From Lutibacter profundi (GTDB lineage: Bacteria; Bacteroidota; Bacteroidia; Flavobacteriales; Flavobacteriaceae), in assembly GCF_001543325.1 (NCBI RefSeq), contig NZ_CP013355.1:372001-436000 (forward strand): 64,000 bases of DNA. Reading direction: 5' to 3'. Position 1 is the stretch's first letter; each line of letters starts with the position of its first letter. This document shows, one piece after another, positions 63,328-64,000 of the stretch. The position numbers and the translations under genes are program-made. The notes under the pieces were generated by a model. The model ran no database searches, was not told where the DNA came from, and saw only the letters and a program-made list of their open reading frames with translations.

Positions 63328-63720
63328 TTAGGAAATGAAATTTTTAAAAGTGCCATTTTTATAAAAAATAACGATTCGTTCAATTTCATCTTCTTTTTTA
63401 GCATCAGTTACACTCTCAGTACCTAATTTTTTTGTTTGTGTACTGCCACCATCAGTCAAAGATAGGGGAGTGTATTTGTTGTTCGTTATTGTTTGTTTGG
63501 GAAATTCTCCAATACCATTTAGTAACCAATATAATTCTACCTCGGGAAATGTTTTTAAAATTTTAAGCACAAATTCTAAACTGGGTTTATTTCTTCCAGA
63601 TAAAATATGTGAAATACTCGATCGCTGTATTTCCATTTTTTCTGCTAGTAGGGATGCCGATATTTCGTAATAATCTATAATTATTTTAAGCCGTTTTGCA
63701 AATTCTTCAACGTTTACCAT
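63328..63720 (-). CDS. XRE-type helix-turn-helix transcriptional regulator
   Basis: The 130-residue protein has an HTH_3 domain in its first half (FAKRLKIIIDYYEISASLLAEKMEIQRSSISHILSGRNKPSLEFVLKIL by position about 7-55) and a Phe-Pro-containing linker followed by a variable polar tail. The type is common in Bacteroidota as a stand-alone regulator. Nothing next to it shows a target; the 280 bases upstream are non-coding and include a large inverted repeat. Confidence 0.87.
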   Translation of the reverse strand: MVNVEEFAKRLKIIIDYYEISASLLAEKMEIQRSSISHILSGRNKPSLEFVLKILKTFPEVELYWLLNGIGEFPKQTITNNKYTPLSLTDGGSTQTKKLGTESVTDAKKEDEIERIVIFYKNGTFKNFIS

Positions 63721-63739
63721 TGTAATAAAATTAATATTA

Positions 63740-63771
63740 CAAATGTAACATATCTCTAAGTAAGAAACAAA
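63740..63771 (-). promoter_or_regulatory. Promoter of the XRE regulator
   Basis: On the minus strand TTTG (63768-63771) is followed after 20 bases by TACATTTG (63740-63747); the ATG is 20 bases downstream. Confidence 0.6.
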
Positions 63772-63929
63772 AAATAAATTTAAACGAGTAATAAACCCTG
63801 ACTAAACCTACAATAATCACTTCAAATAATACTAACTAATGTATTAATTAACAAGACTTTAAAATTAGTATATAGATTTTTCTTATTTCATTTATCTAAA
63901 TGGTTCACATACTTAAATAAAAGCAAGTA

Positions 63930-63987
63930 AAATGTTTACAATTGTATATTTTTGAATAGGTAATCTTGTATACAATTGTAAACATTT
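63930..63987. repeat. 19-bp perfect inverted repeat with 20-base spacer
   Basis: AAATGTTTACAATTGTATA (63930-63948) is perfectly complementary to 63969-63987. Each arm itself holds the palindrome TACAATTGTA. It is in a gene-free 280-base stretch at the window end; 63772-63929 shows nothing else. It might be a double operator or a hairpin element; its partner gene lies beyond the window. Confidence 0.8.
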
Positions 63988-64000
63988 GATTATTTACATT

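Overview
The window is a low-GC, gene-dense chromosomal segment of a member of the Bacteroidota, most likely a marine-type Flavobacteriaceae (Lutibacter/Polaribacter/Tenacibaculum-like; the genus cannot be fixed by eye). The signs are an LpxC-FabZ fusion, a CusA-TolC fusion, TonB-dependent receptors with carboxypeptidase-like N-termini, DUF4252 proteins, a bacillithiol YtxJ protein, and many start sites preceded by the Bacteroidota -7 box TAnnTTTG rather than a Shine-Dalgarno sequence.

Layout. 1-5441 is a lipid A / housekeeping block: lpxC-fabZ (partial), lpxA, efp, an intruding methyltransferase, a second lpxD-type gene, sucD and fabG. 5452-14440 holds a vWA-like membrane protein, a heavy-metal RND efflux operon (small His-containing protein, CusA-TolC fusion, adaptor) and a prohibitin. 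14484-24273 is the most distinctive region: a LacI regulator divergent from a five-gene operon (TonB receptor, GH63 hydrolase, sodium symporter, GH13_18 phosphorylase, glycerate kinase). It reads as a complete uptake and degradation pathway for glucosylglycerate or mannosylglycerate, with a palindromic LacI operator between the two promoters. 24298-34053 contains small housekeeping genes and two tRNAs (Leu-GAG, Lys-TTT): aroK, S4 protein, transketolase C-half, maf, ubiA-type, smpB, OmpW. 34221-37992 is a stress block (hsp20, clpB, ytxJ). 38024-47120 holds fumarylacetoacetase, glyA, peroxiredoxin, rmuC, DsrE-like, acyltransferase, gcvT and an exported aminopeptidase P. 47212-53655 is amino-acid synthesis: thrA-thrB-thrC with a Thr/Ile-rich leader peptide, then lysA. 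53798-63070 carries peptidases (pepT, S41, M1), lipoproteins, and an ECF sigma / membrane protein / DUF4252 x2 operon. An XRE regulator and a 19-bp inverted repeat close the window.

Repeats. Two nearly identical 135-bp elements with 18-bp terminal inverted repeats lie in opposite orientation 22.5 kb apart (34081-34215 and 56742-56876). A degenerate intergenic repeat cluster is at 45358-45545, and three short hairpins sit between thrB and thrC. No CRISPR array, transposase, prophage or rRNA gene is visible.

All functions are assigned from reading protein sequences and context; no database search was run.
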